A DNA stretch of 64,000 bases from VAZQ01 sp963739385 (GTDB taxonomy: Bacteria; Pseudomonadota; Alphaproteobacteria; Rhizobiales; Xanthobacteraceae): the NCBI GenBank assembly GCA_963739385.1, contig CAVUAI010000058.1:62001-126000 (forward strand). The letters run 5' to 3'. Below, piece after piece: positions 27,001 through 35,747 of this stretch. Within the stretch, counting starts at the first letter, position 1. Each line of letters begins with the position of its first letter. The notes below the pieces were generated by a model. It did not search any database. It was not told the DNA's origin and worked only from the letters and a program-made list of their open reading frames with translations. The position numbers and the translations under genes were made by a program.

Positions 27001-27977
27001 GGCGGCGCGAGTTCATCACGCTGATCGGCGGCGCGGCGGCGGCGTGGCCGCTCGCGGTCCGGGCGCAGCAATCAGAGAGGGCGCGGCGGATCGGCGTGCT
27101 TATGCCCCTTGCCGAAGGCGATCAGGAAGCGCGGACTCTGGTCACCGCGTTTGTGAAGGGCCTGCGGGACCAGGGTTGGACGGTTGGTCGCAATGTTTTG
27201 ATCAACTATCGCTGGGCCGCCGGTGATGCACAGCGCATACAGGCCTTTGCGAAGGAATTGGTTGAGCAAAATTCCGATTTGATCCTTGCTCGTTCCAGCC
27301 CAGTGGTGGCGGCGCTGATGCAGCGAACGCACACCATCCCAATCGTGTTTTTTCAAGTTGTCGATCCGGTCGGCCAAGGATTCGTGACGAATTTGGCGCG
27401 TCCCGGAGCCAACATCACCGGGTTTACCAACTTCGAGCCGACTATGGGAAGCAAATGGCTAGAGCTGCTCAAGGAGACGGCGCCTCGGGTTGCGCGAGTT
27501 GCACTGATCTATAACCCAGACACAGCTCCATTTGCCGGGTTCTTTTTTGGCTCCATCACTACTGCGACCCCCTCAGTCGTGAATGTCCCCATTCACCACG
27601 CATCCAAGATTGAGCCATCGATTACAAACTTTGCGAAGGAGCCAAATGGTGGTCTGATCGTTCTGCCAGATGCGTTCACCCTGACCAATCGCGAGTTGAT
27701 CGTCGCGAGCGCGGCAGAGCATCGGTTGCCGGCGATTTATCCGTTCCGTTACTACGCCACGACCGGTGGCCTGATGTCTTATGGAAGCGACCCAGCCGAG
27801 GCAGTGCGGCAGGCGGCAGTGTATGCCGACCGAATCTTGAAAGGCACCAAGCCTGCCGATCTTCCCGTGCAGGCGCCCACTAAGTTCGAGCTGGTCATCA
27901 ACATTAAGACCGCAAAAGCGCTCGGCCTCACAATTCCAGACAAATTACTCTCGCTCGCCGACGAGGTGATCGAATGA
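26997..27977 (+). CDS. ABC substrate-binding protein, array copy 5 (subtype II)
   Basis: The protein has 326 residues. The signal is MRRREFITLIGGAAAAWPLA then VRAQQ. Body marks are RARRIGVLMPLAEGDQEART, QGWTVGRNVLINYRWAAGDA, ARPGANITGFTNFEPTMGSK, and VALIYNPDTAPFAGFFFG (FNPDT branch with copies 4 and 15). The segment after it is shorter and unusual (TATPSVVNVPIHHASKIEPS), and the DNA here is visibly less GC-rich than in its neighbours, hinting at a different history for this interior. The tail reads TIPDKLLSLADEVIE, with PDKLL shared with copy 6. ATGA coupling at both ends. Confidence 0.86.
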   Translation: MRRREFITLIGGAAAAWPLAVRAQQSERARRIGVLMPLAEGDQEARTLVTAFVKGLRDQGWTVGRNVLINYRWAAGDAQRIQAFAKELVEQNSDLILARSSPVVAALMQRTHTIPIVFFQVVDPVGQGFVTNLARPGANITGFTNFEPTMGSKWLELLKETAPRVARVALIYNPDTAPFAGFFFGSITTATPSVVNVPIHHASKIEPSITNFAKEPNGGLIVLPDAFTLTNRELIVASAAEHRLPAIYPFRYYATTGGLMSYGSDPAEAVRQAAVYADRILKGTKPADLPVQAPTKFELVINIKTAKALGLTIPDKLLSLADEVIE

Positions 27978-28954
27978 GACGGCGGGAGTTCATATCGCTG
28001 CTCGGCGGCGCGGCAGCCGCGTGGCCGCTCGCGGCGCGGGCGCAACAGGCGGCGAAGCCGGTGATTGGGTTCCTCGGCAGCGGATCACCCGATCCATCCG
28101 CGTATTTCGTAGCGGCATTCCTCCAGGGCCTGAACGAAATCGGGTTTAACGAAAGTCGAAACGTGGCGATCGAATACCGATGGGCGGAGGGCCGATATGA
28201 CCGGCTGCCAGCACTAGCGGCCGAATTGGTTCGCCGTCAGGTGGCGGTGATCGTCGCGAGCGCCCCGCCTGCAGCGCTTGCAGCCAAGGCGGCAACCTCG
28301 ACGATTCCAATCGTCTTCTCTGGCGGCATTGATCCGGTCAAGCTGGGCCTTGTTGCCGGCCTTAACCGACCAGGCGGCACCATGACAGGTGTCAGCCAGT
28401 TCAGCACTGCGCTAGAGGGAAAGCGCCTAGAGTTGCTGCATGATCTGGTTCCCAACGTCACAGTGCTAGCCCTGCTCGTGAACCCGATTTTTCCGGGCAC
28501 CGATTCAATTATCAATGACATGCAGGTCGCCGCGCGCACACGTGGAGTAAAACTGGATGTAATGAATGCCAGCAGCGAACGTGACTTCGATACCGCCATT
28601 GCAACTGTGGTTCAACTACGGGCTGGAGCGCTCATCGTAGCGTCTGACCCATTCTTCATCAGCCGACGCGATCAGCTAGTCTCCTTGGTCGCTCACCATG
28701 CAGTGCCCGCGATTTATCAGTTCCGGGAGTTCGCTGCGGCCGGTGGCCTGATGAGCTACGGAACCAATCTTGCAGATGGGTATCGCCAAGTAGGCATCTA
28801 CGTCGGTCGGATTTTCAAGGGTGAGAAGCCCGCCGATCTTCCAGTAGTGCAACCAACCAAGTTCGAATTGGTCATCAACCTCAAGACCGCCAAGACGCTT
28901 GGCCTGACCGTGCCGGACAAACTGCTTGTGGGCGCCGACGAGGTGATCGAATGA
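27974..28954 (+). CDS. ABC substrate-binding protein, array copy 6 (subtype I)
   Basis: The protein has 326 residues. The signal is MRRREFISLLGGAAAAWPLA then ARAQQ. Subtype I marks are KPVIGFLGSGSPDPSAYFVA, NESRNVAIEYRWAEGRYDRL, AAELVRRQVAVIVASAPPAA, and GLNRPGGTMTGVSQF (PGGT instead of PGGN). The second lobe has YQFREFAAAGGLMSYGTNLA and GRIFKGEKPADLPVVQPTKF. The interior is moderately AT-richer than copies 1-4. The tail TVPDKLLVGADEVIE shares PDKLL with copy 5, although the two bodies belong to different subtypes; this is one of the clearer hints of end exchange within the array. Confidence 0.87.
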   Translation: MRRREFISLLGGAAAAWPLAARAQQAAKPVIGFLGSGSPDPSAYFVAAFLQGLNEIGFNESRNVAIEYRWAEGRYDRLPALAAELVRRQVAVIVASAPPAALAAKAATSTIPIVFSGGIDPVKLGLVAGLNRPGGTMTGVSQFSTALEGKRLELLHDLVPNVTVLALLVNPIFPGTDSIINDMQVAARTRGVKLDVMNASSERDFDTAIATVVQLRAGALIVASDPFFISRRDQLVSLVAHHAVPAIYQFREFAAAGGLMSYGTNLADGYRQVGIYVGRIFKGEKPADLPVVQPTKFELVINLKTAKTLGLTVPDKLLVGADEVIE

Positions 28955-29937
28955 GGCGGCGCGAGTTCATCACGCTGCTAGGAGGCGCGGCGGCATGGCC
29001 GGTAGCGGCGCGCGCACAGCAGCCGGGGCGGGTGCGCCGTATCGGCGTACTCGCGGGCTTATCGGCGGACGATTCGCAGGGGCAAGCCCGCCTCGTGGCG
29101 TTTGTGCAGGGGCTACAGCAATTGGGCTGGACCGACGGCCGCAACGTGCGCATCGACTTCCGCTGGGGCGCGGGGGATGCCGACCGGTTTCGGCGATACG
29201 CGGCGGAATTGATCGCCCTCGCACCAGACGTCATTCTCGCCTCTGGCAGCCCAGCCGTAGCGCCGTTGCTCCAAGCCACCCGCGCCATACCGGTCGTGTT
29301 CGCGTCCGTCGGCGATCCGGTCGGTGCTGGCTACGTCACGAACTTGGCGCGGCCGGGTGGCAACGCGACCGGCTTTATGCTGTTCGAATACGGCATCGGC
29401 GGAAAATGGCTTGAACTGCTGAAAGAGATCGCCCCTGGCGTGAAACGAGCGGGGATTATTCGCGATCCGGCCGTAGCCTCTGGGATCGGTCAGTTCGGCG
29501 CGATTCAGGCTCTGGCACCGTCGCTCGGGATGGAAGTTGTCCCGGTCAACGCGGGCGACGCAGGCGAGATTGAGCACACCGTCATGGCTTTTGCGCGCGG
29601 TCCGAAAAGCGGTCTGATCGTGACAGGAAGCGCTCCGGCGTTCGTTCATCGCGATCTGATACTCATGCTTGCGGCCGGGCATAAGCTGCCGGTGGTCTAC
29701 TTCGAACGCTACTTCGTCACCGGTGGTGGCTTGCTCTCCTACGGACCTGATTTCATCGATCAGTACCGGCACGCTGCGGTTTACGTTGATCGCATTCTCA
29801 AGGGCGAGAAGGCGGGGGATCTGCCGGTGCAGGCACCGACCAAGTATGAGACGGTCATCAACCTCAAGACCGCAAAGACGCTCGGCCTCGACATCCCGGC
29901 CACTCTAATCGCCCGCGCCGACGAGGTGATCGAATGA
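28951..29937 (+). CDS. ABC substrate-binding protein, array copy 7 (subtype II)
   Basis: The protein has 328 residues. The signal is MRRREFITLLGGAAAWPVAA then RAQQ. Body: RVRRIGVLAGLSADDSQGQA, LGWTDGRNVRIDFRWGAGDA, ARPGGNATGFMLFEYGIGGK, then a run shared with copy 3 (IIRDPAVASGIGQFGAIQ). The second lobe has VYFERYFVTGGGLLSYGPDF and DRILKGEKAGDLPVQAPTKY. The tail residue ETVINLKTAKTLG has Thr where others have Leu. ATGA coupling at both ends. It is the sister of copy 3 but is separated from it by three genes of other branches, so simple tandem doubling does not explain the order. Confidence 0.87.
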   Translation: MRRREFITLLGGAAAWPVAARAQQPGRVRRIGVLAGLSADDSQGQARLVAFVQGLQQLGWTDGRNVRIDFRWGAGDADRFRRYAAELIALAPDVILASGSPAVAPLLQATRAIPVVFASVGDPVGAGYVTNLARPGGNATGFMLFEYGIGGKWLELLKEIAPGVKRAGIIRDPAVASGIGQFGAIQALAPSLGMEVVPVNAGDAGEIEHTVMAFARGPKSGLIVTGSAPAFVHRDLILMLAAGHKLPVVYFERYFVTGGGLLSYGPDFIDQYRHAAVYVDRILKGEKAGDLPVQAPTKYETVINLKTAKTLGLDIPATLIARADEVIE

Positions 29938-30920
29938 GGCGGCGCGAGTTCATCACGCTGATCGGCGGCGCGGCGGCGTGGCCGATTGCGGCGCACTCGC
30001 AGCAGCAGCCGGCGATGCCGGTGATCGGATTGCTTTACGGCGTGTCAGCGGCTGAATGGGCCCATCGCGTCGCCGCGATGCGCCGCGGCCTGGGCGAAAT
30101 GGGCTTCGTCGAGGGCCGAAACGCCGCCATCGACTATCGCTGGGCGGCAGGTCAGTTCGACCGGTTGCCGGAGATGGCGGCCGACCTCGTCAACCGCAAT
30201 GTCGCGGTCATCATCTGCGGCGGCAGCGACCTCGCTACGCGGGCGGCGATGGCGGCGACCCAAACCATTCCAATCATCTTCACAACTGCTGGGAATCCCG
30301 TCCAGCTTGGCTTCGTCGCCAGTCTCAACCGGCCGGGCGGCAACGCCACGGGCGTCACCACGTTTGGTCGCGAACTTGGACCAAAGCGGCTGGAGCTGCT
30401 GCGCGAACTTCTTCCCGCGGCCGGCAAGATCGCCTTGCTCGTGAACCCGAATCAACCGGCGGTTTCGCAAGCCGAAATCCAAAGCACGCAAGCAGCGGCT
30501 CGCCGCCTCGGGCTGGAGATCATCGTTGTCAGCGCCGGCACCGAGAACGAAATCGAAAGCGCCTTGGCAACTGCTGTCCAACAGGGGGCTGCCGCTCTCC
30601 AAGTCTCTTCCGATGCGTTCCTTACCAGCCGGTACGAATCCATTGCCGCGACGGGTCTGCACCATGCGCTACCCACGATCTCCAATGACCGTTCCGCTGT
30701 CAGAGCCGGGCAGTTGATGAGCTATGCCTCTAATGCGGAGGATTTGTATCGACAGGCCGGAACCTATATCGGCCGTATTCTCAAAGGCGAGAAGCCCGGC
30801 GACCTCCCGGTCTTGCAGCCGACAAAGTTTGAGCTGGCAATCAATCTCAAGACCGCAACGACGCTCGGGCTGACGATCCCAGAGGCGTTCCTGCTGCGCG
30901 CCGACGAGGTGATCGAATGA
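29934..30920 (+). CDS. ABC substrate-binding protein, array copy 8 (subtype I)
   Basis: The protein has 328 residues. The signal is MRRREFITLIGGAAAWPIAA then HSQQ. Body: MPVIGLLYGVSAAEWAHRVA, GFVEGRNAAIDYRWAAGQFD, AADLVNRNVAVIICGGSDLA, FTTAGNPVQLGFVASLN and RPGGNATGVTTFGRELG. KIALLVNPNQPAVSQAEIQS matches the LVNP branch of copies 1, 6, 13 and 14. The second lobe replaces the usual REFAAAGG with NDRSAVRAGQLMSYASNAED, so the cleft edge differs from its relatives. The tail is TIPEAFLLRADEVIE. ATGA coupling at both ends. Confidence 0.87.
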   Translation: MRRREFITLIGGAAAWPIAAHSQQQPAMPVIGLLYGVSAAEWAHRVAAMRRGLGEMGFVEGRNAAIDYRWAAGQFDRLPEMAADLVNRNVAVIICGGSDLATRAAMAATQTIPIIFTTAGNPVQLGFVASLNRPGGNATGVTTFGRELGPKRLELLRELLPAAGKIALLVNPNQPAVSQAEIQSTQAAARRLGLEIIVVSAGTENEIESALATAVQQGAAALQVSSDAFLTSRYESIAATGLHHALPTISNDRSAVRAGQLMSYASNAEDLYRQAGTYIGRILKGEKPGDLPVLQPTKFELAINLKTATTLGLTIPEAFLLRADEVIE

Positions 30921-31834
30921 AGCGGCGCGAGTTCATCACGTTGCTCGGCGGCGCGGCCGCGTGTCCGTTCGCGGCGCGTGCGCGGGAGCCGGGCCGCGTC
31001 TATCGCCTCGGCGCCCTACTTCCGGCCGGGCGAGAGAGCTCCGTGGCCATCGCCTTCTTCGACGAAATGCGACTGCTCGGCTTTATCGAGAATGACAACC
31101 TCACGGTGCTCCCGAACGGGTTCGGCGTCCGGGACGATGAGCTCGTCGAACGGGCCGAAGCGCTGATCAGGGCCGCGCCCGACATCATCATCAGCGGGTC
31201 GGACAACTACACCCGCGTACTGCAACGGTTGACGCGCACGATACCGCTGGTCGCCCTGACCGAGGACATGCCTGGGGCAGGGCTCTCGCCCGATCTCGAC
31301 GGCAAGCGGCAGGACATCCTGATCGAGGCGGTCCCGGCCGCACGCAAGATCGCGGCGCTCGCGGATTCGACCGTCACTCCGCGCCGACACCTTGAGGCGC
31401 TTCAGGACGCCGCGCAGCGGCGCGGCGTTGCCCTCTCCATATTCGGCGTCGCCAATCGCGAGGAGGTCGTACCGGCAATCGAGGCCGCAAGGGCCGCGGG
31501 CGCGCAGGCGCTCAACCTGCTGGCGACGCCGCTGTTCACGGTCAACACGCGCGGCATCATGGAGGAAGTCGCGGCGCTCCGTCTGCCGGCCATGCACCAG
31601 GGGCCGGAGGTGGCGGAGGATGGCGGCCTCCTGGGCTACGGCCCGCGTCTTGCGCACGCCCTCCGTCAGAGCGCGCATCTCGTCGCCCGGATGCTGGGCG
31701 GCGCCCAGCCTGCCGACATTCCGGTCGAGGAGCCGACCCACTTCGAGCTGGTCATCAATCTCAAGACAGCGCGGGCGATCGGCCACGACGTCCCGGCTGG
31801 CCTCGTCCTGCGCGCCGACCAGGTGATCGAATGA
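30917..31834 (+). CDS. ABC substrate-binding protein, array copy 9 (short, divergent)
   Basis: At 305 residues this is the shortest copy. The signal (MKRREFITLLGGAAACPFAA then RARE) has lost the QQ after the cleavage region. The body begins RVYRLGALLPAGRESSVAIA and holds GFIENDNLTVLPNGFGVRDD, with no Y-R-W element. The hinge segment is cut: where others read IPIVF... DPVGxGLVxSLARPGGNxTG, this one has IPLVALTEDMPGAGLSPDLD then GKRQDIL, so about 20 residues including the PGGN loop are missing in frame. The second lobe (AEDGGLLGYGPRLAHALRQS) and tail (VEEPTHFELVINLKTARAIG) are intact. It may have lost or changed ligand binding. It ends ADQVIE, keeping AGGTGATC in DNA. Confidence 0.82.
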   Translation: MKRREFITLLGGAAACPFAARAREPGRVYRLGALLPAGRESSVAIAFFDEMRLLGFIENDNLTVLPNGFGVRDDELVERAEALIRAAPDIIISGSDNYTRVLQRLTRTIPLVALTEDMPGAGLSPDLDGKRQDILIEAVPAARKIAALADSTVTPRRHLEALQDAAQRRGVALSIFGVANREEVVPAIEAARAAGAQALNLLATPLFTVNTRGIMEEVAALRLPAMHQGPEVAEDGGLLGYGPRLAHALRQSAHLVARMLGGAQPADIPVEEPTHFELVINLKTARAIGHDVPAGLVLRADQVIE

Positions 31835-32807
31835 GGCGGCGCGAGTTCATTATGCTGGTCGGCGGCACGGCGGCGGCGGGGTTGGGCGCGGCGCGCGCGC
31901 AACAGTTGCCGAAGGCGTTGCGCATCAGCATCCTGCACAGCGGATTCCCCGATCGCACTCCGATACACCTTTTGTTCGGCGCGTTGCGTACGCTCGGTTA
32001 CGAAGACGGGCGGACCGCAGCAGTTGAACTGCTCGGTGGCGAAGGCGACCCTCATCGGCTGAACGCCCTTGTTTCGAAGCTGGCCGCCCAAAGGCCCGAC
32101 GTCATCGTCGCCCTGACCGAACCCGCCGTGCTTGCGCTCAAGCAAGCCGGTGTGACGACACCGGTTGTCTTTGCCTTCGTCACCGATCCCGTCGGGCTAG
32201 GGATCGTCAACAGCCTTGCGCATCCGGGCGGAAACTTCACCGGCCTGAGTTTCAGCGATGCGTTACTCGGCGGCAAGCGGCTCGAACTGCTTATAGATAT
32301 GTTGCCGGACATGCAGCGGGTCGCGGTGATCTGGAGCCGATCTTTTTGGGCAACAGCGCTATTTTCGATGCCATTCGCGAAGCCGCTCGCGCGCGCCGCG
32401 TGGAGATATTCCCCCGCGAGCTTCGCGATGCGGACGATCTTTCATCTGCCTTCGACGACGCCAAGGCATCGGGCGCACGCGCTGTAATCTTCATGACCGA
32501 CAATGTCATGTTCGGCCGCCGGAAAGAAATCGCAGCGCTGGCATTTGCTCGCCACCTTCCTTCAATCCACTCCTTCACGCCCGAGGCGGAAGACGGCGGA
32601 TTGATGTCTTTTGGGCCCGACCTCGACGAGAGCTACAGACGCGCCGCCGCGCTCGTGGACGCCATTCTCAAAGGTGGCCTTCCCGCCAATCTCCCTGTCG
32701 AGGAGCCGACCCGCTTCACACTTGCCGTAAATCTGAAGACGGCGGCTGCGCTTGGCATCACAATTCCGCCCGCGATCCTGGTGCGGGCTGACAAGGTGAT
32801 CGAATGA
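31831..32807 (+). pseudogene. ABC substrate-binding protein, array copy 10 (frameshifted)
   Basis: The first frame (signal MRRREFIMLVGGTAAAGLGA then ARAQQ; body LPKALRISILHSGFPDRTPI, AHPGGNFTGLSFSDALLGGK, RVAVIWSRS) runs correctly to about 32342. Family-like sequence then moves to another frame (GNSAIFDAIREAARARRVEI, MSFGPDLDESYRRAAALVDA, VEEPTRFTLAVNLKTAAALG, ending ADKVIE) up to 32807. The switch falls in a run of five T at about 32343-32347, and one added base would restore a full-length protein. It is either a real pseudogene or a homopolymer read error. The 4-nt overlaps with both neighbours are kept. Confidence 0.85.
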
Positions 32808-33787
32808 GGCGGCGCGAGTTCATCACGCTGCTCGGCGGCGCGGCCGCGGCATGGCCGCTGGCGGCGGCCGCGCAGCAGGGGGGCAAGCTGCCTACGATCG
32901 GCTTCTTGGGCGCGGGCGCGGGGTCGGATTCGGTCTGGAAGGATTGGACTGCAGCCTTTGTGCAGCGGCTGCGCGAACTCGGCTGGATCGAAGGCCGCAC
33001 CGTCGCGATCGAGTACCGCTGGGGGGAGGGACGCGCCGAGCGTTATGCCGACATCGCGGCCGAGTTTGTCCGGCTCAAGGTCGATGTCATTGTCACGTCT
33101 GGCTCCGCCGTGGTGGCGGTTAAGCGGGCCACATCTGTTATTCCGATTGTCTTCCCGACAGCAAACGAACCGGTTGGCAGCGGCCTCGTTGCAAGTCTGG
33201 CAAGACCGGGGGGCAATGCTACCGGGCTGTCGATGCAGCAGACCGATCTTGCCGGCAAACGGCTTGAACTTCTGCGCGAGATTGTCCCAGGTCTGCACCG
33301 GCTGGGAGTCCTGATCAGCGTCGGCAATCCTGGGGCCGCGCTGGACAGGGATAACGTTCGGGCAGCGGCCGGCGCGCTCGGGCTCGAAGTTGTGACAAGA
33401 GAAATCCAGCGTGCGGAGGAGATCGCGCCGGCCTTCGAGGTCTTCAAGGGCCGCGCGCAGGCGCTTTACGTCGTCGGCGATGCGCTGATGAGCACCAATC
33501 GCATCCGCATCAACACGCTTGCGCTGGCGGCGCGACTGCCGTCCATGTATCCCAATCGAGCATCCGTCGAAGCGGGAGGTCTGGTCTCCTATGGAGCAAA
33601 CTTTCCGGACCTGTACCGGCGAGCCGGCGACTACGTTGACAAGATTCTGCGAGGGGCGAAGCCCGGTGACCTCCCGGTCGAGCAGCCCACCAAATTCGAA
33701 CTGGTCATCAACCTCACGACGGCGAAGGCGCTCGGTCTCGAACCTCCGCCAACACTGGTCGCGCGCGCCGACAGGGTGATCGAATGA
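32804..33787 (+). CDS. ABC substrate-binding protein, array copy 11 (subtype III)
   Basis: The protein has 327 residues. The signal is MRRREFITLLGGAAAAWPLA then AAAQQ. Body: KLPTIGFLGAGAGSDSVWKD, LGWIEGRTVAIEYRWGEGRA, VTSGSAVVAVKRATSVIPIV, ANEPVGSGLVASLARPGGNA, and LSMQQTDLAGKRLELLREIV. The second lobe has the less usual YPNRASVEAGGLVSYGANFP. The tail VEQPTKFELVINLTTAKALG has a Lys-to-Thr change in the otherwise fixed LKTAK. It ends ADRVIE, so the internal ribosome site for copy 12 is weakened to GGGTGATC. ATGA coupling at both ends. Confidence 0.87.
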   Translation: MRRREFITLLGGAAAAWPLAAAAQQGGKLPTIGFLGAGAGSDSVWKDWTAAFVQRLRELGWIEGRTVAIEYRWGEGRAERYADIAAEFVRLKVDVIVTSGSAVVAVKRATSVIPIVFPTANEPVGSGLVASLARPGGNATGLSMQQTDLAGKRLELLREIVPGLHRLGVLISVGNPGAALDRDNVRAAAGALGLEVVTREIQRAEEIAPAFEVFKGRAQALYVVGDALMSTNRIRINTLALAARLPSMYPNRASVEAGGLVSYGANFPDLYRRAGDYVDKILRGAKPGDLPVEQPTKFELVINLTTAKALGLEPPPTLVARADRVIE

Positions 33788-34767
33788 GGCGGCGCGAATT
33801 CATCACGCTGCTCGGCGGCGCGGCGGCCGCTTGGCCGCTGGCGGCGCGCGCGCAACAGCCGCGAAAAGTGCCACGCATCGGTGTTCTGCTTCCCGGCACG
33901 GCCGCATCATTTGCACTTCGCGCCAAGGCATTCGTCGAAGGGCTGCGGGAGCTTGGCTATGTCGACGGGCAGACCATCACGATTGAATGGAAATGGGGCC
34001 AGGACAAAGTCGAGGGGCTTCCGGGGCTCGCCGCCGAGCTTGTGGGGCGCAATGTCGACGTCCTTGTTACAGGTGGAACGCCGGCAGCCAAGGCACTCAA
34101 GAGCGCGACCGGAACGATACCGATTGTCATGGCAATCATCGGCGATCCGGTCGCCGCCGGTCTTGTGGAGAGCCTCGCGCGGCCCGGCGGGAATGCCACC
34201 GGCTTCAGCATTGTCGCACCGGATTTGAGCGGGAAACAACTCGAGCTGCTCAAAGAGATCGTGTCCGAAGCGTCCCCGGTGGCGGTGATGCTCAATACCA
34301 GGAATCCACAGTCCCAATTCGAATTGAAAGAGATGCAGACTGCGGCACGGGCGATGGGGCTGCAGCTTCAGCCCATCCAGATTTCACCTGACGATACGTT
34401 GGAGGACGCATTTACAGTCATGAGGGGGGCGTCTGCCCGGGCGCTGGTCATTCTCACCGACCCGATATTTTTCAGCCAGAGAAAGAGGATCGTGGACCTT
34501 GCTGCACGCAGCCGGCTGCCGGCGATGTATTTTTTCCAGGAGTTTGCAGAGGAGGGAGGCCTCGTAAGTTATGGTCCGAGCGACACCGATCTCTATCGGC
34601 GATCTGCCACCTACGTGGATAGAATACTCAGCGGCGCCAAGCCGAGCGAGCTGCCAGTAGAGCAACCGACCAAGTTCGATCTGGTCATCAATCTCAAGGC
34701 CGCCAAGGCGCTCGGACTCGACATTTCGCCGATGCTGCTCGCGCGTGCGGACAAGGTGATCGAATGA
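33784..34767 (+). CDS. ABC substrate-binding protein, array copy 12 (subtype III)
   Basis: The protein has 327 residues. The signal is MRRREFITLLGGAAAAWPLA then ARAQQ. Body: KVPRIGVLLPGTAASFALRA, GYVDGQTITIEWKWGQDKVE (an E-W-K-W in place of E-Y-R-W), VTGGTPAAKALKSATGTIPI, GDPVAAGLVESLARPGGNAT. The second lobe reads YFFQEFAEEGGLVSYGPSDT and DRILSGAKPSELPVEQPTKF. It ends DISPMLLARADKVIE, giving AAGGTGATC before the next start. It is a conventional member; the aromatic change near the cleft suggests its own ligand range. ATGA coupling at both ends. Confidence 0.87.
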   Translation: MRRREFITLLGGAAAAWPLAARAQQPRKVPRIGVLLPGTAASFALRAKAFVEGLRELGYVDGQTITIEWKWGQDKVEGLPGLAAELVGRNVDVLVTGGTPAAKALKSATGTIPIVMAIIGDPVAAGLVESLARPGGNATGFSIVAPDLSGKQLELLKEIVSEASPVAVMLNTRNPQSQFELKEMQTAARAMGLQLQPIQISPDDTLEDAFTVMRGASARALVILTDPIFFSQRKRIVDLAARSRLPAMYFFQEFAEEGGLVSYGPSDTDLYRRSATYVDRILSGAKPSELPVEQPTKFDLVINLKAAKALGLDISPMLLARADKVIE

Positions 34768-35747
34768 AGCGGCGGGAGTTCATCACGCTGCTTTGCGGTG
34801 CGGCTGCCGCGTGGCCGATCGCGGCGCGCGCGCAGCAGCCAGCAATGCCTTTGGTGGGTTTTCTCAGCGGCCGATCACCGGGCAAATCGGCGGATTTGGT
34901 CAATGCGTTTCGCCGGGGACTGGGCGAGACCGGCTATGTCGAGGGGCAGAACATCGCAATCGAATTCCGCTGGGCGGATGGCCATTACGATCGGTTGCCC
35001 GGGCTTGCGGCCGAGCTCGTGGTCCGGCGTGTTGCGGTCATTGCCGCAACCGGCGGCGGCGTCTCCGGGCTTGCCGCAAAATCGGTGACGACGACGATCC
35101 CCATCGTATTTTCGAGCGGTGGCGATGCCGTCGGGATCGGCCTAGTCGCGAGCTTCAATCGGCCCGGCGGCAATGTGACAGGGGTGAACCTCGTCTTCGG
35201 CGCGCTCGGCGCAAAGCAACTCGAATTCCTGCGCGAGCTCGTCCCCGCCGCCACCGTGATCGCCATGCTGGTCAACCCAGATTATCCGAGCGCTCCAATC
35301 GAGGCGCAGGACGTCGAGACCGCCGGGCGCAATCTCGGGCTCAAGATAGGTTTTTTCAACGCCCGCACCGAGAGCGAAATCGACCTGGCATTCGCCGGCC
35401 TTGCTGAGCGGAAGGTCGGCGGGCTTCTGGTCGCGGACGATCCTTTCCTGCAGAGCCAGCGCGGTCGCTTGGTGCGGCTGGCGGAGCGCCAGGCGGTCCC
35501 CACGATATATTTCTCGCGGGATTTCGCGGACGCGGGCGGCCTGATGAGCTACGGCCCCAGTATTGTCGATGCCTATCGCTTGGTCGGCGTGTATACCGGC
35601 CGCATTCTCAAGGGTGAGAAGCCAGCCGACCTTCCGGTCATCCAGCCGACCAAGTTCGAACTCGTCATCAACCTAAAGACCGCTAGGGCGCTGGGCCTCG
35701 ACGTGCCACCGACGCTGCTCGCGCTCGCCGACGAGGTGATCGAATGA
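34764..35747 (+). CDS. ABC substrate-binding protein, array copy 13 (subtype I)
   Basis: The protein has 327 residues. The signal is MKRREFITLLCGAAAAWPIA then ARAQQ; a cysteine replaces the first Gly of the GG pair, but its setting (TLLC) is not a good lipobox. Body: MPLVGFLSGRSPGKSADLVN, GYVEGQNIAIEFRWADGHYD, AAELVVRRVAVIAATGGGVS, ASFNRPGGNVTGVNLVFGAL, and VIAMLVNPDYPSAPIEAQDV of the LVNP branch. The second lobe has YFSRDFADAGGLMSYGPSIV and GRILKGEKPADLPVIQPTKF. It is close to copy 14 in layout and joined to it by ATGA. The ligand is unknown. Confidence 0.87.
   Translation: MKRREFITLLCGAAAAWPIAARAQQPAMPLVGFLSGRSPGKSADLVNAFRRGLGETGYVEGQNIAIEFRWADGHYDRLPGLAAELVVRRVAVIAATGGGVSGLAAKSVTTTIPIVFSSGGDAVGIGLVASFNRPGGNVTGVNLVFGALGAKQLEFLRELVPAATVIAMLVNPDYPSAPIEAQDVETAGRNLGLKIGFFNARTESEIDLAFAGLAERKVGGLLVADDPFLQSQRGRLVRLAERQAVPTIYFSRDFADAGGLMSYGPSIVDAYRLVGVYTGRILKGEKPADLPVIQPTKFELVINLKTARALGLDVPPTLLALADEVIE

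Noticed and set aside
34764..34850. Array copy 13 as a lipoprotein because of the Cys in its signal
   Set aside because: The Cys sits in TLLCGAAAAW, without a proper L-A/S-G/A-C lipobox and before most of the hydrophobic core.
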